64,000 nt of DNA from Gymnothorax reevesii (taxonomy: Eukaryota > Chordata > Actinopteri > Anguilliformes > Muraenidae). The notes under the pieces are model-generated. The model saw only the letters and a list, made by a program, of their open reading frames with translations. It was not told the DNA's origin and did no database searches. Within the stretch, counting starts at the first letter, position 1; the number at the start of each line of letters is the position of its first letter. The position numbers were made by a program, and so were the translations under genes. Shown here piece by piece: positions 46,001 through 58,642 of the stretch. Where the stretch lies: contig CM056583.1 of assembly GCA_029721435.1 (NCBI GenBank), forward strand, positions 46,219,120 through 46,283,119, in the 5' to 3' direction.

Positions 46001-47317
46001 AGTGCGTGTCCCACTAACTGCTTATATGTTCCAGCTGCCCTGCGCCCCAAAGTCCTGGAATGGGGACACGCATCTAGACTGTCCTGCCACCCTGGGATTC
46101 GCCGTACCAAGAGCTTCATCCTCCAGAGATTTTGGTGGCCAGAACTTAGCCAAGATGTCCAGGGTTTCGTTACTGCTTGCTCGGTCTGTGCCCAGGCTAA
46201 GACTTCTCACCAACCACCACAAGGTTTACTTCAGCCCCTTCCGACACCACATCGTCCCTGGTCCCACATTGCACTAGACTTCATCACAGGTCTTCCCCCA
46301 TCCAATCACCACACCACCATTCTCACTATTGTTGACAGATTTTCCAAAGCAGTTCACTTAGTTCCCCTCACTAAACTTCCCTCCGCTCAAGACACCACCA
46401 ATCTGGTCATACAACATGTCATTAGGCTTCATGGCATACCCACCGACATCACTTCTGATCGTGGTCCCCAGTTCACAGCACTTTTTTGGAAAGCATTTTT
46501 TAAAGCCCTAGGCACGACAGTCAGTTTATCTTCAGGTTTCCATCCCCAGACCAATGGCCAGACCGAGCGAGCTAACCAATGTGTGGAAAGTGTGTTGCGT
46601 TGTCTCTGCATTAGGAACCCCTCCTCCTGGAGTTATCAGTTGCCATGGGTGGAGTACGCCTTGAACAGCCACACCTCTGCTGCATCCGGCGTCTCCCCCT
46701 TCAAGGCCTGCCTGGGCTACCAGCCTCCGTTGTTCCCGTCCCAGGAGGAGGAGGTAGCTGTTCCCTCTGCCAGAGAGTTCGTCCGTAGGTGCAGACGCAC
46801 CTGGATCGCCACCCGCCAGGTCCTGCTCAGGTCGGTCGCCCGGATGAAGGAACAGGCCGACAAGAAACGCACAGCGGCCCCTACGTACCGACCTGGGCAG
46901 CGGGTCTGGCTGTCTTCTAGGGACATCCCCCTCAGAGGTAACGGGGGTAAGCTTTTCCCCAAATACCTGGGCCCTTTCACTATCGAGAGGGTCCTAAGTC
47001 CCACTGCCATTCGCCTCCGTCTCCCCCTATCCATGCGACGTATACACCCAACTTTCCATGTGTCACAAATAAAACCTGCTGTAACCCACCACCTGTCCTC
47101 TGGACCTGATCCCCCTCCACCCGCCCGGATCATCGACGGAGGCGAAGTCTACACGGTCCGTGCCCTCCTGGACTCTCGTCGACGAGGCAGAGGTCTACAG
47201 TACCTCGTCGACTGGGAGGGTTACGGACCGGAACACCGCAGTTGGGTTCCTGCCCGACACATTCTGGATAAGACTTTAATAAGAGACTATCATGCTGCAT
47301 CACGTTCTTCGAATTGA
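43049..47317 (+). CDS. Gag-Pro-Pol-chromodomain polyprotein, single intact frame, 1,422 residues
   Basis: The ATG at 43049 abuts the primer-binding site (ACC ATG A). Gag covers about residues 1-320, with a coiled-coil-like N-terminus, a Pro-rich stretch and one CCHC knuckle (C296, C299, H304, C309). Protease has ALVDTGAE (D362). Reverse transcriptase has D614 and YLDD (676-679). RNase H starts near D825 (VDAS). Integrase has an HHCC region from H1007 and D1077, D1137, E1173 (D,D-35-E). The chromodomain spans about 1366-1412 ([15 protein letters not shown]). All catalytic residues checked are present, with no stop or frameshift, so the copy may be active. The frame is also open upstream to an ATG at 42755 inside the LTR, but the Gag-like start at 43049 is preferred. 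The lack of a gag/pol frameshift is unlike the mammalian sushi-derived gene PEG10. Confidence 0.95.
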   Translation: MTEPASDQSLQEAVHQQGTQLEFQERQLRALMQHMQTMSLQMADLTRSVQEAQQLQPTAYTPPAPASAPPLPSCEPRLPPPERYDGNPGACRAFLTQCELIFSLQPSSFPTERARVAFIITQLTGRAKQWATAAWEADLPCVQTFRLLGEEMRRIFDRTKLGHEAGREILRMRQGGRPVADYAIDFQTLATNSRWGQRALYDAFFNGLSEALKDELVSRELPENLDDLVDLAIRVDSRLEERRRLASRRRPYPAPQSTPPRSPPTGSRPPEPEPMQLGRTRIPVEERDRRRRDGACFYCGKGGHLIAQCPNREKKKKRRGPPGARIATVIGVTPGQETNNRTCVPVTLEWGGESRSTEALVDTGAEENLIDVELARKWGVPTEKIFPDRVANSLSGQRIAQITHTTSPIKLKVSGNHHETIQFLLLHSPHAPIVLGHPWMAKHLPEIDWRKNEIKGWSPNCSLTCLRNALDPLRNPSPEEIPDLEKVPLEFHDLKEVFSKSRATSLPPHRPYDCTIDLKPGTMPPRGRLYSLSRPENQAMEKYLSESLAAGLIRPSSSPAGAGFFFVAKKDGSLRPCIDYRGLNEITIKNRYPLPLMNTAFDLLQGAKVFTKLDLRNAYHLVRIREGDEWKTAFNTPTGHWEYLVLPFGLTNAPAVFQNLVNDVLRDMINKFVFVYLDDILIFSESQEDHVKHVRQVLRRLLENRLFVKAEKCEFFVETTTFLGYIISPGTIRMDPVKVEAVTKWPRPEDRKSLQRFLGFANFYRRFIRNYSSVAAPLTALTSSKFKFRWSEKAEDAFKELKTRFTSAPILTIPNPELQFIVEVDASNIGAGAILSQRSTEDGKVHPCAFFSRRLSSAERNYDIGNRELLAVKLALEEWRQWLEGSKVPFIVWTDHKNLEYLQTAKRLNPRQARWALFFSRFNFHIAYRPGSKNVKPDALSRCFEIQEEELNNDTILPKETFINAICLDIEREVKNAQTNAATPSACPTNCLYVPAALRPKVLEWGHASRLSCHPGIRRTKSFILQRFWWPELSQDVQGFVTACSVCAQAKTSHQPPQGLLQPLPTPHRPWSHIALDFITGLPPSNHHTTILTIVDRFSKAVHLVPLTKLPSAQDTTNLVIQHVIRLHGIPTDITSDRGPQFTALFWKAFFKALGTTVSLSSGFHPQTNGQTERANQCVESVLRCLCIRNPSSWSYQLPWVEYALNSHTSAASGVSPFKACLGYQPPLFPSQEEEVAVPSAREFVRRCRRTWIATRQVLLRSVARMKEQADKKRTAAPTYRPGQRVWLSSRDIPLRGNGGKLFPKYLGPFTIERVLSPTAIRLRLPLSMRRIHPTFHVSQIKPAVTHHLSSGPDPPPPARIIDGGEVYTVRALLDSRRRGRGLQYLVDWEGYGPEHRSWVPARHILDKTLIRDYHAASRSSN

Positions 47318-47346
47318 ACGCCAGGAGGCGTTCGTTGGGGGGGGGG
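47316..47346 (+). other. Hairpin plus polypurine tract before 3' LTR
   Basis: GAACGCC (47316-47322) and GGCGTTC (47327-47333) form a perfect 7-bp stem with loop AGGA, overlapping the stop codon. A run of ten G (47337-47346) follows and then TTC up to the LTR. The G run is the plus-strand primer candidate. Confidence 0.7.
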
Positions 47347-47349
47347 TTC

Positions 47350-48617
47350 TGTTGTGATTCTGCATCTCAGCCATGTCTTTTGTCTAGCCCCATGTTTAAG
47401 TTCTGTGCCTGGCTTGCCATGTATGCCTTTTGTGTTTTAGTGACCACTGCCTGCCTCTGACCATCCCTAGGATTATGTATTGTGTTTTGGTTGTTTGATT
47501 TCATGTTTTATTATTTTTCTTGTTTTGTTATTATTTACGTCTTTGCCATGTTTCATAGCCTTGCCATGTTTCATAGTCTTGTTTTTGGTTCTAGTCCTGC
47601 ACTTCGTTTTCCCCTGTCTTGTCTGGTGTAGGTCTTTGCCCACGGTCCCTTGTCTGACGTGCCACTCATTCGGGTGATTTCCTGGTTTCTGGGATTTCAA
47701 TCTTTCTTCATATCTCGTTTTCTTCCTTCCTCTCTCTTTATGCTATCTACTAACCCTACTAACAGTTTATTGTTTTCGATAATTACTAACCCCGATTAAC
47801 ATTGTATATTCATACTAACTGACTAACTTGCACTCGGGATTGTATAGCTGCACATACTAATAGACTAACGATCTCTCAGCATTCGCCCAATCTGTATCTC
47901 CGCCCTCCTTGCCTATCACTAATTATCTCTACTGCAGTTTCCATTTATATCTCAGGCTTTCTCTTTTCTTTAGACTATACACTTTAGTACTCCTTAACCG
48001 GAGCTGTTATTCGTTCATAGGAATGTCTCGTTATCCCTGTCTGCGTTTCGGCATTCGCCAAATTCATGTAATTAGTTTTCCTCATGTGTCACTCCCATGT
48101 CATTGATTACACCTGTTTACCCTAGTCATGTGTTCACCCCGGATGTGTATATAAGGTGTCTGCACTTTTAGTTCCTTGTCAGATCGTCTTTACTCCTTTG
48201 TCTTGTGCTACGTTCCTCGCCTTGCTCATCGTGATATTTTCTTTCTGACTGGATTGCCCGACACTTGTTTTTGGTTTGCCCTCTTTGGATATTGTTGCAT
48301 CGTGAGTTTTGACCTATTTTTGCCCGACCACGTCTATTGTCTTTGCTGCCCTGGTATTTGGATTCGGACTGTTTACGGCTTATGAGTTTGTCTCTCCACC
48401 AAACCCACGCCTGTGTACCGAACCATTTTTGCCTGACCTTGAGTTTTGTTATTGGTGCCCTGGTTACAGTTTTGGACTTTGCCCTTTGGATTCTGTTTGT
48501 GGATTGTGGACATTGTACTGTTGCCAGCTCTGTTGGGGGGTTTCCCCCTTCAGAAATAAAGCCTCCATTTTGCATTTATCTGGTTTTCGCTCTTGGCTCA
48601 TTTCGTAAAACCTCTCA
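47350..48617 (+). repeat. 3' LTR
   Basis: Identical to the 5' LTR except for T at 48414. The polyadenylation signal AATAAA lies at 48555-48560. Confidence 0.95.
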
Positions 48618-48622
48618 ATGTG

Positions 48623-49060
48623 GATTAATGCAGGAAAAGCTGAACCTGACTTATAACAGCATTTTTATTTTTTTGGTGGTTTGAAACTCAAAAATGTCAC
48701 TGACCCTAACATGCATTATGGTAATGTCACTGGCTGCAGACAGTTTTGTTTTCCATAAGCGAACTTAACATGCAAATGCGAGTCGTCAAAATCGCATTCT
48801 TAGAAACGTTTTTCTTAGGTATATCAAACCGATCTGACATGGACGCAGAAATTAATATGCCTTTTTCTGAGCTGCAGGAATTCAGAAGCATTGTAAGACA
48901 TTGACATTTCATGTTACCATTGAGCCGGATAGGAAAATTCTCGATAATTTTTGCAATGAACAATAATGCAAGCCAAGGGAAATTAATACAGATTGATCCT
49001 CACGACTGAACAGATTAACACTTAGTTGCTAATTCAGAGCCGTAAATTTGAAGATGTAAT
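48623..49060. other. Non-coding flank of the retrotransposon
   Basis: About 440 bp, nothing recognised apart from continuity with the sequence left of 41,763. Confidence 0.4.
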
Positions 49061-49069
49061 GCACTTTAA

Positions 49070-50090
49070 GGCGAGGTGACAGCAGGTGATGGCAAGACCC
49101 GAGCGGAAGAGGCTAAACAACCATGTCAGAAGACGTATCTCAAAGTCATTGAAAACATGTTACCATGTTTCAAGAGGGGCAAATTATTGGCTAGTATAAT
49201 GCAAAGAAAACAGCTTAGAACTTTGCTGAAATCACAACAATTCAGTCATTAATTGTCCAAAAATCAATTAAAACCAGGAAGGATAGTGAAAAACTGTCAG
49301 CTTTGTGACAGAAATGGGTTGGAGAAAACTGATATGATATCATATGCATGATGCAACAAGAATTTGAAGTATTGGGACTAAACAGCTGTATAGCCACAGA
49401 AAAGCTACTTGTTAGTGAGGCTAATGGGGAAAGAAAGAAGTTAAATTTGCAAGGGAGCATAAAGATTGGACTGAGGAGCAATTAAAAATGTAATGTGGTC
49501 AAGTGAGTCCAGATTTACCCAATTCCAGAGTCATGGGCATGTCAGGGTAAGAGAGGAGGCCCATGAAGCAATGCACCCGTCATGCATAGTACCTACTGTA
49601 CAAGCCTCTAGAGGCAGTGATATGATCTGGGGTCACTCCAGTCAAGTCAAAGCTCAGCAGTGTTCTGCAGCAATCTCATGAATTCAACAGACAACCTGAA
49701 TATACTGAATGACCAGTAAACCATCAATGGACTTTTTAATCCCTGATGGTGCTGGTATCTTCCAAGATGACAATGCCAAGGTTCATCAAGCTCAAATTGT
49801 GAAAGAGTACTTCAATAAGCACGAGGAATCATTTTTGCACATCAATTGGCCACCTCAGAGTCCACGCCTTAACCAAGTGAAAGTCTTATAGAGAAGACTC
49901 ATCCATCGTCAATTCAATATCTCCGCCAAAAATGACTAAAAATCAGCTTGAAAATAAATGTTGTAATATTGTATAAGATTGTCAAAACAATACCATGATG
50001 AATGTGCGATGTGATCAAAGCTAAACATGGCTCAACAAAATATTAAAGTGTGCGATTTTTTCTGGATGGGGAGTGTAGCTATGCAGCACA
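49070..50090 (+). pseudogene. Decayed Tc1-like transposase, copy 2
   Basis: Fragments include MARPERKRLNNHV-like wording near 49,090, VMWSSESRFTQFQSHGHVRV (49,490-49,550), VPTVQASRGSDMIWG, and PDGAGIFQDDNAKVHQAQIV (around 49,742-49,801) then HINWPPQSPRLN. The end GGGGAGTGTAG at about 50,079 is the usual terminus. Frameshifts and stops disable it. Better preserved than copy 1 at 340-1210. Confidence 0.8.
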
Positions 50091-52728
50091 ATGCGTGACC
50101 ACACAAAAAATCACTATGTATAGTGGCTCGCAAGCGTGCCATTGTAGGATAAGAGTTCAATGGAAAATAAGTGAAAGTATTATATATTACACAAAATCAG
50201 TAATTAACATGTAAAAAAAGTTGCTCCAAATGTAAAATACTATTGCTACTTTTTTTTACTTTATTACATATCAGGCTATATTTTATATTATGTTAAAGAT
50301 GATATGTGCAACTTTTTTTTACCGTTATCCATTCATCAACCTCTCTTTGAATCAAATAGAAATAACCGTGGGACAATACACTGAGGCAACACGTATATGT
50401 TTACTAGTTGATTTTTAACTGGAGTCAGGGTTCTGAAAAATGTAATTTGTCCAATATAATTGAATAGGATTGGCGGGCTCATGACCACTTTTCCATTGAA
50501 TCAGTGATACCTTCCTACTTACAATCACCTATTTTGACAGTTCACAAGTAAAAATCAAAGACGCCCTCTTCTCTGACTGGCACAGTTTTTTCTAGCCTGA
50601 AAATAGTTTACTAACATAAAAATGCGAATATGAAGTCCCCTGCGTGGAGAATCATTGTTCTGTTTTAAATTGAACGTGCTGACTCCAGAGCCAAAAAAAG
50701 AGAGATCACATCGCCGAAGAATTGCTCAAGATATACTGGCAAATTAAATTTGTTCTAATCCCAAAAGGTATTTATATACACTGCCACCAATGAATGGAAA
50801 ATGTAGCTCTTAATACAGGGCTACACCCCCTCTGCATTTTACTGTATTTGACTTTCCCAGTCAATATCATTAAAATATTTAATGTGGTCGAATCACAAAA
50901 TAAAGTCAGTGGCTGAGTAAAAAAAAATTGATCTCAGTTCAACATATTGCCCTCTGCCACTGAAAACCAGCGCTATTCATGTGACAATTGCTTAGGCCCA
51001 GTTTCTTAGCTTCCCAACCTCCAGCCCAGTGAACCATATTAACAACGTTGGTTGCCCTGGCGACACCAAGACTAATCTTAAAATGGCAGCTAGGATATTG
51101 CCATTCAAGAGAGTGGTGACAAAGGTTTAACGTTAGTCAGTTTTTGTAGTGTGTATCTCTGAATTAAGACAAGCAGGATTTAATAAATAAATAGACTTAA
51201 GTTAGGGGTTATCAAAAATATTGAATGAAAGCAGAAAGAAATTACCTTGATAACAATGACAAAACCATGGCATTTTAATTTGGCCGAAATCTGCAGATTT
51301 TTACGTATATTATATTATTTACCCATAATTTAAGCAGTACTTATAGCCTAATACCTAAATGATAATATGGTTTAAGAAAAGGATGATCAAAGGGCAATGG
51401 ATGCTAAGGAACACTGACAGCCGTGCAAATATCCTTAAAAATAAATTAGGCCAACATGACTCCAGTTCTCATAAGGCAAAATGGATCTAAGAATTTACAT
51501 TTAGTCAATAAAAAAGCTTCAATACAAATACGCTTGATACAGCACAAAACGCGAAACGGCAAAGAAGGACATGCGGATGCATATCTGCAATAGGCATTGG
51601 GTGCTCATTAAACCGAATGCAGGTCCCTTTTCATGGAAATGTATAAAGCCTGCACAACATGACCACAAAGCAGTATGCTACATCCACACTGGTCTCAGTA
51701 CAGCACAACAGACAATAGGAGTGATTTGCAAGATGAGATGTTGCCAAAGAGGAAAAGAGAGAGAAAGAAAAGAGCTACACAGCACAGATGGTTAAACGTA
51801 AAGAGGAGAGAAAAGGCCTGGTATGAAGTATGGCCAACACAAGCAAGAATGGTTTTTGACAGTGACAGATGATTATTGTGCGTGCAGGCAAAAAAATGGT
51901 ATGCCATTGTAGTCTGTGATACCCTGTTTTATACCCTATTCTTATCAACATGCGTTTCTTCAAATGCACATGTGAACACAGAAGCATTGCAGTTAAAAAC
52001 ATGCAAATCGGCCACTCCTCACCCACAGCGTTCCGGACACTAGCAAAGCCACCTTCCTTCCTGCACCAGCATAGTCACAACAGCACCCCCCCGTCAAAAA
52101 ATATTCCACTTCCTACACCAAAGCAGGCCCAAAAAGGGGTCATGTTACATCCACAGACATGGTGTGATCCTCTGTCATCCATTGCAGTAGCAGAAGACAG
52201 ACAATGACCATCTGATGCAGGCTTCAGGGCACTTCCCCCCTCCACAGATCAAGCACAATGTTTTCTTACTGCAGACGGTAGTATACCCAGAAAATGGTAT
52301 ACTTGGAGTGGTGTATCTATTGTGCAACCATGTAGTTTGGGATGGTATATTTCTGCAGGATCCTCTGCTATTTTGGCTGCCATGAAGCAGCTAGCTGTCT
52401 TACTGTAGCACAGTGACTGCATTGTTCATGAGCCTCAGTCTGCCTCAAACCAGTTTCAGCCGGTTCCGGTCACCCCACATAAAGCCTTTGCTGCAGCAAG
52501 CCACTGACACACAGTGCCCATTTTCTGATTGCTTTCAGAGATCACAGCTGTTTCCCAGAAAAATATTGGTTAAACATCTGATCATAACAACAGCCTTAAT
52601 TTAAAATTGGCATTAAACTAATATGATTGTCCAAGAGTGAAAAAGATTAAAGAGATTGTACCTGATATTGACTAGGATTGCTGAATTTCTTCTGAGAACC
52701 AATCTGCCCTTCAAAAAAATAAATAAAT

Positions 52729-52763
<35 letters not shown>

Positions 52764-55460
52764 TCCATGCCTATGGTGAATGCAAGAAAATAAACTTCCT
52801 GCCAGACATAATGCACCTACTTCCAGGAACATTGTATCTGCAAACTGGTAAGGTTAACAAAAATACTGCTTGGCAATGAAAGCACGATAAGAAATAAAAT
52901 AAATGTACAACTGAAATTTTGAAACAACAACCAAATAAAAAGCTGTTAGCAAAGGAGAATGGTGAAAAGACACAGGGCGCCCATTCAGAACAACACCGTG
53001 ATCGTCAGTCAAATGAGAGGCACGATTGACGTAAACACAGCCAAAACTTCCTCTCTAAACCACTGCAGTGTTCGACAGTGTTTCAGACTGTGCTGTGCAG
53101 TTGATAAGGGAGTGTTTCTGGCCTGGTGTCCCTCTTTCTGCTAAGCCCCCAGCCCATGCAATTCCTCCAGGAGAGGCCGAGCTTTGTCAATTAAAATCAG
53201 CTGCTACAATACAATCCTCTTGGCTCTAGGCAACTGAGAATCTTGTCTGAGGTGAATGAAGTAGAAAACAAAGGCTCTGACTAAAGCTCCCCTCTCTGTC
53301 TCTGCAGCATGCACTCGAGAGTGCGCGCACACACACATACATGCACTCACACACGCACCTACAGAGTGCGGCCAAAGGAAGACAAGCCATACCCTCGTTT
53401 GAAAGTCTTCAAGAGCCCTCATGCACAAAAATCAGCCCCCTGGCCCACATTTTGCACAAACGCTGGTCCAGCTTTACACATGGCCGATTCCCTCTCCAGA
53501 TGTAGAATGGTTAATGGAGAAAGGGGGCAGTGTTACACAGCAGAATTAGGCCTTTTGTCTACGTGCGAGTCGTGCGGTGAGGTGTCTCTCCTGGCTATGG
53601 AATCGGGGCAGCTGGCGAAGAAGAAAGACCAAAAAAAAGAAATAAATGGGGAGCAAGAAAAAATTAAGACATTTGAGAAGGGATGGCACAAGCAGGAAGG
53701 AGCTGAGTTTCTCCGGCAGAGGTTATGGGCTGACAACAGCCTAAATACAGCCGGCCTTAACCCATCCCTGGCCTGTTTTTGTGCTTCGTGGAGCTGGTTA
53801 CAGACAATAGCTGCGTGTACAGGCAAGGCTTCCACAGCACCCTGAGGGGGCTGGCATGTTAGAATTTCATGTCAGGATCTGCAGCTGCTTCGCAGAAGGG
53901 CAAATGACAAAGCATTATTTATTTACAACAATTCTAGGGCTGATATTGTTTTGCTTTTGAATAGTTATTTAAAATAATGAATAAGGAAAAGATATTCCTC
54001 CATCGAAAAAAAGCAACCCAAAATAATATCTTACTTGTGTGTATGATTTCTACCATGAATTTATGCATTTAATTTCTCCTCCTTCCAGCTGCCTCCTGAA
54101 AAAAAAAAACTATCATTCGTTATGTCACCAGACTCCAGCTCATTTTCAAACGAAGAGTTATCGATATCTGAAGGAAAATTTAGAAGCTGGAACATATTTA
54201 TGCAGCCTCAATCCCGCAATCCCCCTCATTGACAATGCTCATGACAGCACCTCTAATGACCCTATGTATTTATGTACCAGTCATTGTTTTGGCTGATCAG
54301 ATATATTATAGCCTCAAATTCCAGCGGCATAAAAAGTTCGCATTTGTATTTATGACTGGTAAGTACTAAAGAGCAAATCGTCTTGACTGCCTGACAGTGC
54401 TTCGGTTTTCTTAGAGTAGAAGATGTGAAAAGATCAGTGTGAGGTTACAATCAAAACTGGGACTAATCTGGCTATTTACACAGCCAATCTTTTTCTTAAA
54501 ATGGTCTTGCATTAATAAACTTAATGTTAGTCATAAAAACACAGCACAATCAGTGCTGGACAAATCATTTCTAAGCTTATAAGAACACACACAAACCATG
54601 TCAAAAAAAAAAACAAATACTGGACAAAAAATATTGATCTTTGATGGATCATCTGTATGTATGTTATGCTTTTGTATTGTAGTCTGCCGTCCTGTTTTCT
54701 TAACAGTAGGAATATCATAATTGACTTTTATTTCATTTTTCACTAAATGAGCGTTGAACTAAGGACAAATCCTTCCCTCTTTTGTTGAGACCAAAGCAGA
54801 GTTGCATCCAAAGTTACGTCAAACGTTCTTGAAAAAGGTAAGTAAACTGTCTGGCATACAAACTGTTTGGGATTTAGTTCCTGAATGAACAACAAATTTA
54901 GCTTGATATGATGGTATTGATCAAGGCTAGTGAAAAAATGATCCACTGAGAATAGCCATTACCAAATAACGTGAATACAACATCAACAACAATCATGTTC
55001 AATGGCTAGTCTGACAATACTGCGCAATGTCATAATACATTGTTTTATGTATCCACCACAACTTAACAAAGACATGCAAGAGAGAGAAAAAAAAAACATA
55101 CAAAAATATAATAAGCACATCACCGCAAGCAGTTGCCACAACTATTACAGATCAGCACTAAGAGCAACATTGAAAGATGGGTTTGAATCACTGCCGAATG
55201 CACAAAAACTGCAATACAGATTGACAGTGGCTTTTAGATTCCATCATACTGCTGGTTTTCAATTAGCCTAATCAAGTTGGATCAATAAGAAGCAGAATAT
55301 TCAGAGCAATACCAAAGAACTTAAACACATAGGCCTACAATTACAAACACAGCATTATTCAGGTACAGCGAAATCAAACAGCATTTAAAGCATTAAATTG
55401 TGTCAACCCATGTGCACCACACGTGCACCACAAGTGCAATCATCAAAACATGGTCAAAAC
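50091..55460. other. Long non-coding stretch, probably znf532 upstream intron
   Basis: About 5.4 kb without a recognised gene. It holds (CA)n at about 52,733-52,761 and a shorter CA-rich run near 53,325-53,360. The segments 53,130-53,290 and 54,040-54,330 look like conserved non-coding elements by texture. The 178-codon open frame at 53,309-53,845 has no recognisable protein features. Confidence 0.35.
52733..52761. repeat. (CA)n microsatellite
   Basis: Uninterrupted CA dinucleotides, about 14 units. Confidence 0.95.
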
Positions 55461-55471
55461 TTTAAACTCAC

Positions 55472-55554
55472 CTGACCCTTCTCCTCTGTAGCACCAAGGC
55501 AATCACCTGCCCAACTGAGAGTACCTGATGTGACAGAAAATCACAGCAAGCCTT
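55472..55554 (-). other. Candidate non-coding 5' exon of znf532 (83 nt)
   Basis: On the minus strand, TTTGCAG precedes and GTGAGT follows an 83-nt segment starting AAGGCTTGCTGTGATTTTCT. No repeat family is recognised here. Coding exon 1 of znf532 begins with an acceptor, so an upstream exon on this strand is required; this is the best-looking one in the upstream 33 kb. One frame is open across it, but it has no ATG, so it would be UTR. Confidence 0.4.
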
Positions 55555-56543
55555 CTGCAAACAAATGTATGATAAAATGATTATCTTCAGATTAGACACA
55601 ATTCATTCTTAGCACAATACAACTATGAGTGGTCATATGTTTGCGCAGACATGCCCATAATATTGGGATATCAACAACGTTGTTCTTATTTTAGCAGTCT
55701 ACCACACCACATCGAATAGGAAACTAAAGGATGAATATAAGTACAAAGTGTGGACTTTCAGGTTTACTTCGAGGACATTTAGCTAAAAAATGGGCAAACA
55801 GAGTAGGAATGACAGAACTTGTTATACTAGGAGCCCCCCTTTTAAGGGTGCCAAACGTAATTAGACGTGGCCGCGCAACTGTTTCTTGGTCAGGTATGTG
55901 TTATTCTCTTATTATTTAATTTACGTGTAAGTAGATTTTATGTACAGAGTCAATTTAAAGCCTGGCATTTGGAATCTGCAGCTGTAAACTCTTATTATGA
56001 ATTCCAAAGACATGTAACTGCTGGTGAAGCAAGCCACCGTTAAGCTGAAAAATCATAATAGAAGATTTAGAGAAATAGCATAATAGCATAAATAGAAATA
56101 GCATCAGGTGTCCCAAATCAACTACTTGGTCGATTCTTAAAGATGAAGAATGCTCCAGTGAGCTCCGGAACACCAAATGGTCCAGAACATTGCAGGTAAG
56201 TGTGGTATATGACAGAAGCATTCTTTCTCCTATGAAGAAAATCATTTCCACAGAATTGCATAACAGTAAAACGGATGACTGCTCTGTGAATGTGGCAACG
56301 TGGTGGCAACCTATCAGCAAAATTGGGTAAGACTTCAGCTGGCAGCTATTGTTGGCCTGCATTTATAGAATTCTATAGCCCGACTGTTCTGATATCACTT
56401 CCTATTTAAAATAATAGTTCAGTCTAAACCAAGATGGCACTTATTATTAGCACTTACGAGATATCATTACCAGATGACGTTTTTCATTCTAATGTTTTAA
56501 ATTCTATGATCCCATCACAAAATGACCTAAAACTGGGGGTACC

Positions 56544-56979
56544 TGTAATGGCCGGTAGAGGTAGGAGGCCAGTAGCAGCGACAAGAGGGAAACAAGCAGC
56601 GCGGACACAAAACAAGCACAGAGAATAATACAGACCACTGGACAGTGCTCACGCTTCCCAAAGGACGTATAATAGTCCGAAACATGGAAGCAAGGCGAGA
56701 TAGGAAAAAGGGGGAAGAAACTCCAATAATAACGAGGAGATAAAAAGTCAAACAAATCCTGACTACATATATCTTCGGCTATAGTGCGTAGCTACAAATA
56801 GACAGCCTAGCAAAGTGGCATGGCGAACATCCAGCTTACATAGAGTCCGGGGAAGCGCCGCCCCAGTTCAATCAGTCAGCTGGGTAAAGAATCCAATGAA
56901 AAGGAATAAGATATCGTACCGGGACGAGAGCCACAAAGAAAAGTCCAAAACATTCGCACAAACATCCGGAACTATGACA
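56544..56979 (-). mobile_element. Probable solo LTR, 436 bp
   Basis: Read on the minus strand it starts TGTCATAGTTCCGG and ends GGCCATTACA (TG...CA). The flanks GTACC and GGACC would be a 5-bp target duplication with one mismatch. It is more GC-rich than its surroundings and has no internal coding region, as expected after LTR-LTR recombination. Confidence 0.5.
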
Positions 56980-57639
56980 GGACCATGTAAATAAATGGTT
57001 GCAATTCCTAAATGGTACAACAGTATTGGAAAAACCCTGAAATTAAACTCGAAATTCTACACCACAAGCATATCTGGTTTGACTCATTTCATACTTGTCT
57101 TGGTGGTGGAGAGAGCCAAAATGATTTTTAAAAACATCACTGTACAAATACTTATGCATCTGACTGGGTGTATTATGTTCAGTCAAGTAAAAGATTTATG
57201 GCACCATTTAATGAAAATGAGAAAAATCTCAAAAAAATTGCTCGTTTTCAAATAAACAGTGAGGTGAAAATATTTACAGTAGCTCTAATACAATTGTTGC
57301 ATACACAAAGTTTTTTTAAATTATTAATTATTGGGGAAAAATTAATTATTAATTATTGGCACCCTTAAAGGGCAGTTCACACCTTCAGACCTGCACAGTT
57401 CAGTGCATGCTTTAAGTTATTATATTTCTTTTTTATACTGATCAACAAGTTATTAGGAAAGTTAGCATGAAAGAGGGCCCTACTGACAACAACCCGCAAA
57501 TCGCTTTGCCAAATATCATTATAGCCCCCGGACAAAGTCGGGAAGCTACTATGGATTCACGCATGTCGTCTCTGCCGCCACATCTGTAGACACTTCTTTG
57601 TGGACGCTGTACAGGCTGTAATATCTGACCTGTTATTTT

Positions 57640-58015
57640 ATCGGGCAGTAAGGTGGCACAGTGGTTAGCACTTCTGCCTCACAGCAAGAGGGTTGCAGGT
57701 TCAAATCTGACCTGGGGAGTTTGCGCGTTCTCCCCGTGTTTACGTGGGTTTTCTCCGAGTACTCAGGTTTCCCCCACCCACAAAACATGCAATATAGGAA
57801 CGCTGTGTGAATGTTTGGTGGTGGTCGCAGGGGCCGTAGGCGCATACTGGCAGCCACGCTTCCATCAGTCTGCCCCAGGGCAGCTGTGGCTAAAAAATGT
57901 AGTTTATCACCATCAGAGCATGAATGTGTGAGTGAATGAATAATGTATCCTTGTCTTTGAGTGCCCAGAAAGCAGAAAAGCACTATATAAAATTGATGCA
58001 TTATTATTATTATTT
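57640..58015 (+). mobile_element. V-SINE, DANA/Mermaid-like, tRNA-derived
   Basis: RNA polymerase III boxes are visible: A box TGGCACAGTGG (57654-57664) and B box GGTTCAAATCT (57698-57708). The conserved core GTTCTCCCCGTGTTTACGTG followed by GGTTTTCTCCG and TTTCCCCCAC is the V-SINE signature. A (TTA)n tail lies at about 58,000-58,013. Not a functional tRNA gene. Confidence 0.85.
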
Positions 58016-58260
58016 TCATATTTGGTATAGATGTGTCATACTTCATACTTCGCTTATGACACCTATCGATTTTGGTTGCCTTGGCGGAGTAATATGCAAA
58101 TTAGTAGCAAAACATAGAGACTTCCTTGTGGATGCAGTTCAGGCTGCAATTTTGTACTGATTACTTTCATAGTTGGTATGGACATGTGTTATACTTCAAT
58201 TACGACACCTATCGATTTTGGTTGCCCTGGTGACACTGTTGGCCACATAATGCTCAAAAA
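58016..58260. repeat. Short duplicated segment
   Basis: GACACCTATCGATTTTGGTT occurs at about 58,059 and again at about 58,205. Each is preceded by TTTGGTATAG/TTGGTATGGA wording and TGTGTTATACTTC-type sequence, so two diverged copies of about 145 bp stand in tandem. Confidence 0.6.
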
Positions 58261-58642
58261 AGGGGAGAAGCAGGCTATTGGTTCCTCAACCCATGTTGTC
58301 GCAGCCGACCGGATTATCTAGTTGGAACCATGGTTTAAATTGTGGATTGAGGTTACATTAAACCAAAAAAAATTTACCTTTTGGACATGCACACCAACAA
58401 CATGTTTGCCAAAAATGGGAGGAAGTACAAAGAATACCACGGCCAAGAGAAAAATACAGAAACTAATCCTTAATGCTTTGGGGCGAATTTACAGCATGTG
58501 ATCCAGGGGATCTTTTAAGATTGATAGCACAATAAATTCCACTACATACCAGGATATTTTGACAGTCAAACTAGCAGCTGCTGCTAGGAGGCTGAGACCT
58601 TTCCGTGGACCAAGGATACTCACAATTATCCAGAATGACCCA

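Larger units (their letters stand above)
41768..48617 (+). mobile_element. Full-length Ty3/Gypsy chromovirus-type LTR retrotransposon
   Basis: A 6,850-bp element: 1,268-bp LTRs at 41768-43035 and 47350-48617, a single Gag-Pol frame between them, a self-primer-binding site, a polypurine tract and a perfect 5-bp target duplication ATGTG (41763-41767 and 48618-48622). The LTRs differ at one base that I can find (C at 42832, T at 48414, a CpG-to-TpG change), so insertion is very recent. Domain order PR-RT-RNaseH-IN-chromodomain and self-priming place it with Tf1/sushi-type chromoviruses (Metaviridae). Confidence 0.97.

Noticed and set aside
53309..53845. 178-codon open frame
   Set aside because: Begins in a CA-rich microsatellite, low-complexity sequence, no domain or family resemblance, no splice context.
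57654..57708. tRNA gene
   Set aside because: A and B boxes are present but there is no cloverleaf or acceptor stem pairing, and the downstream core is V-SINE.
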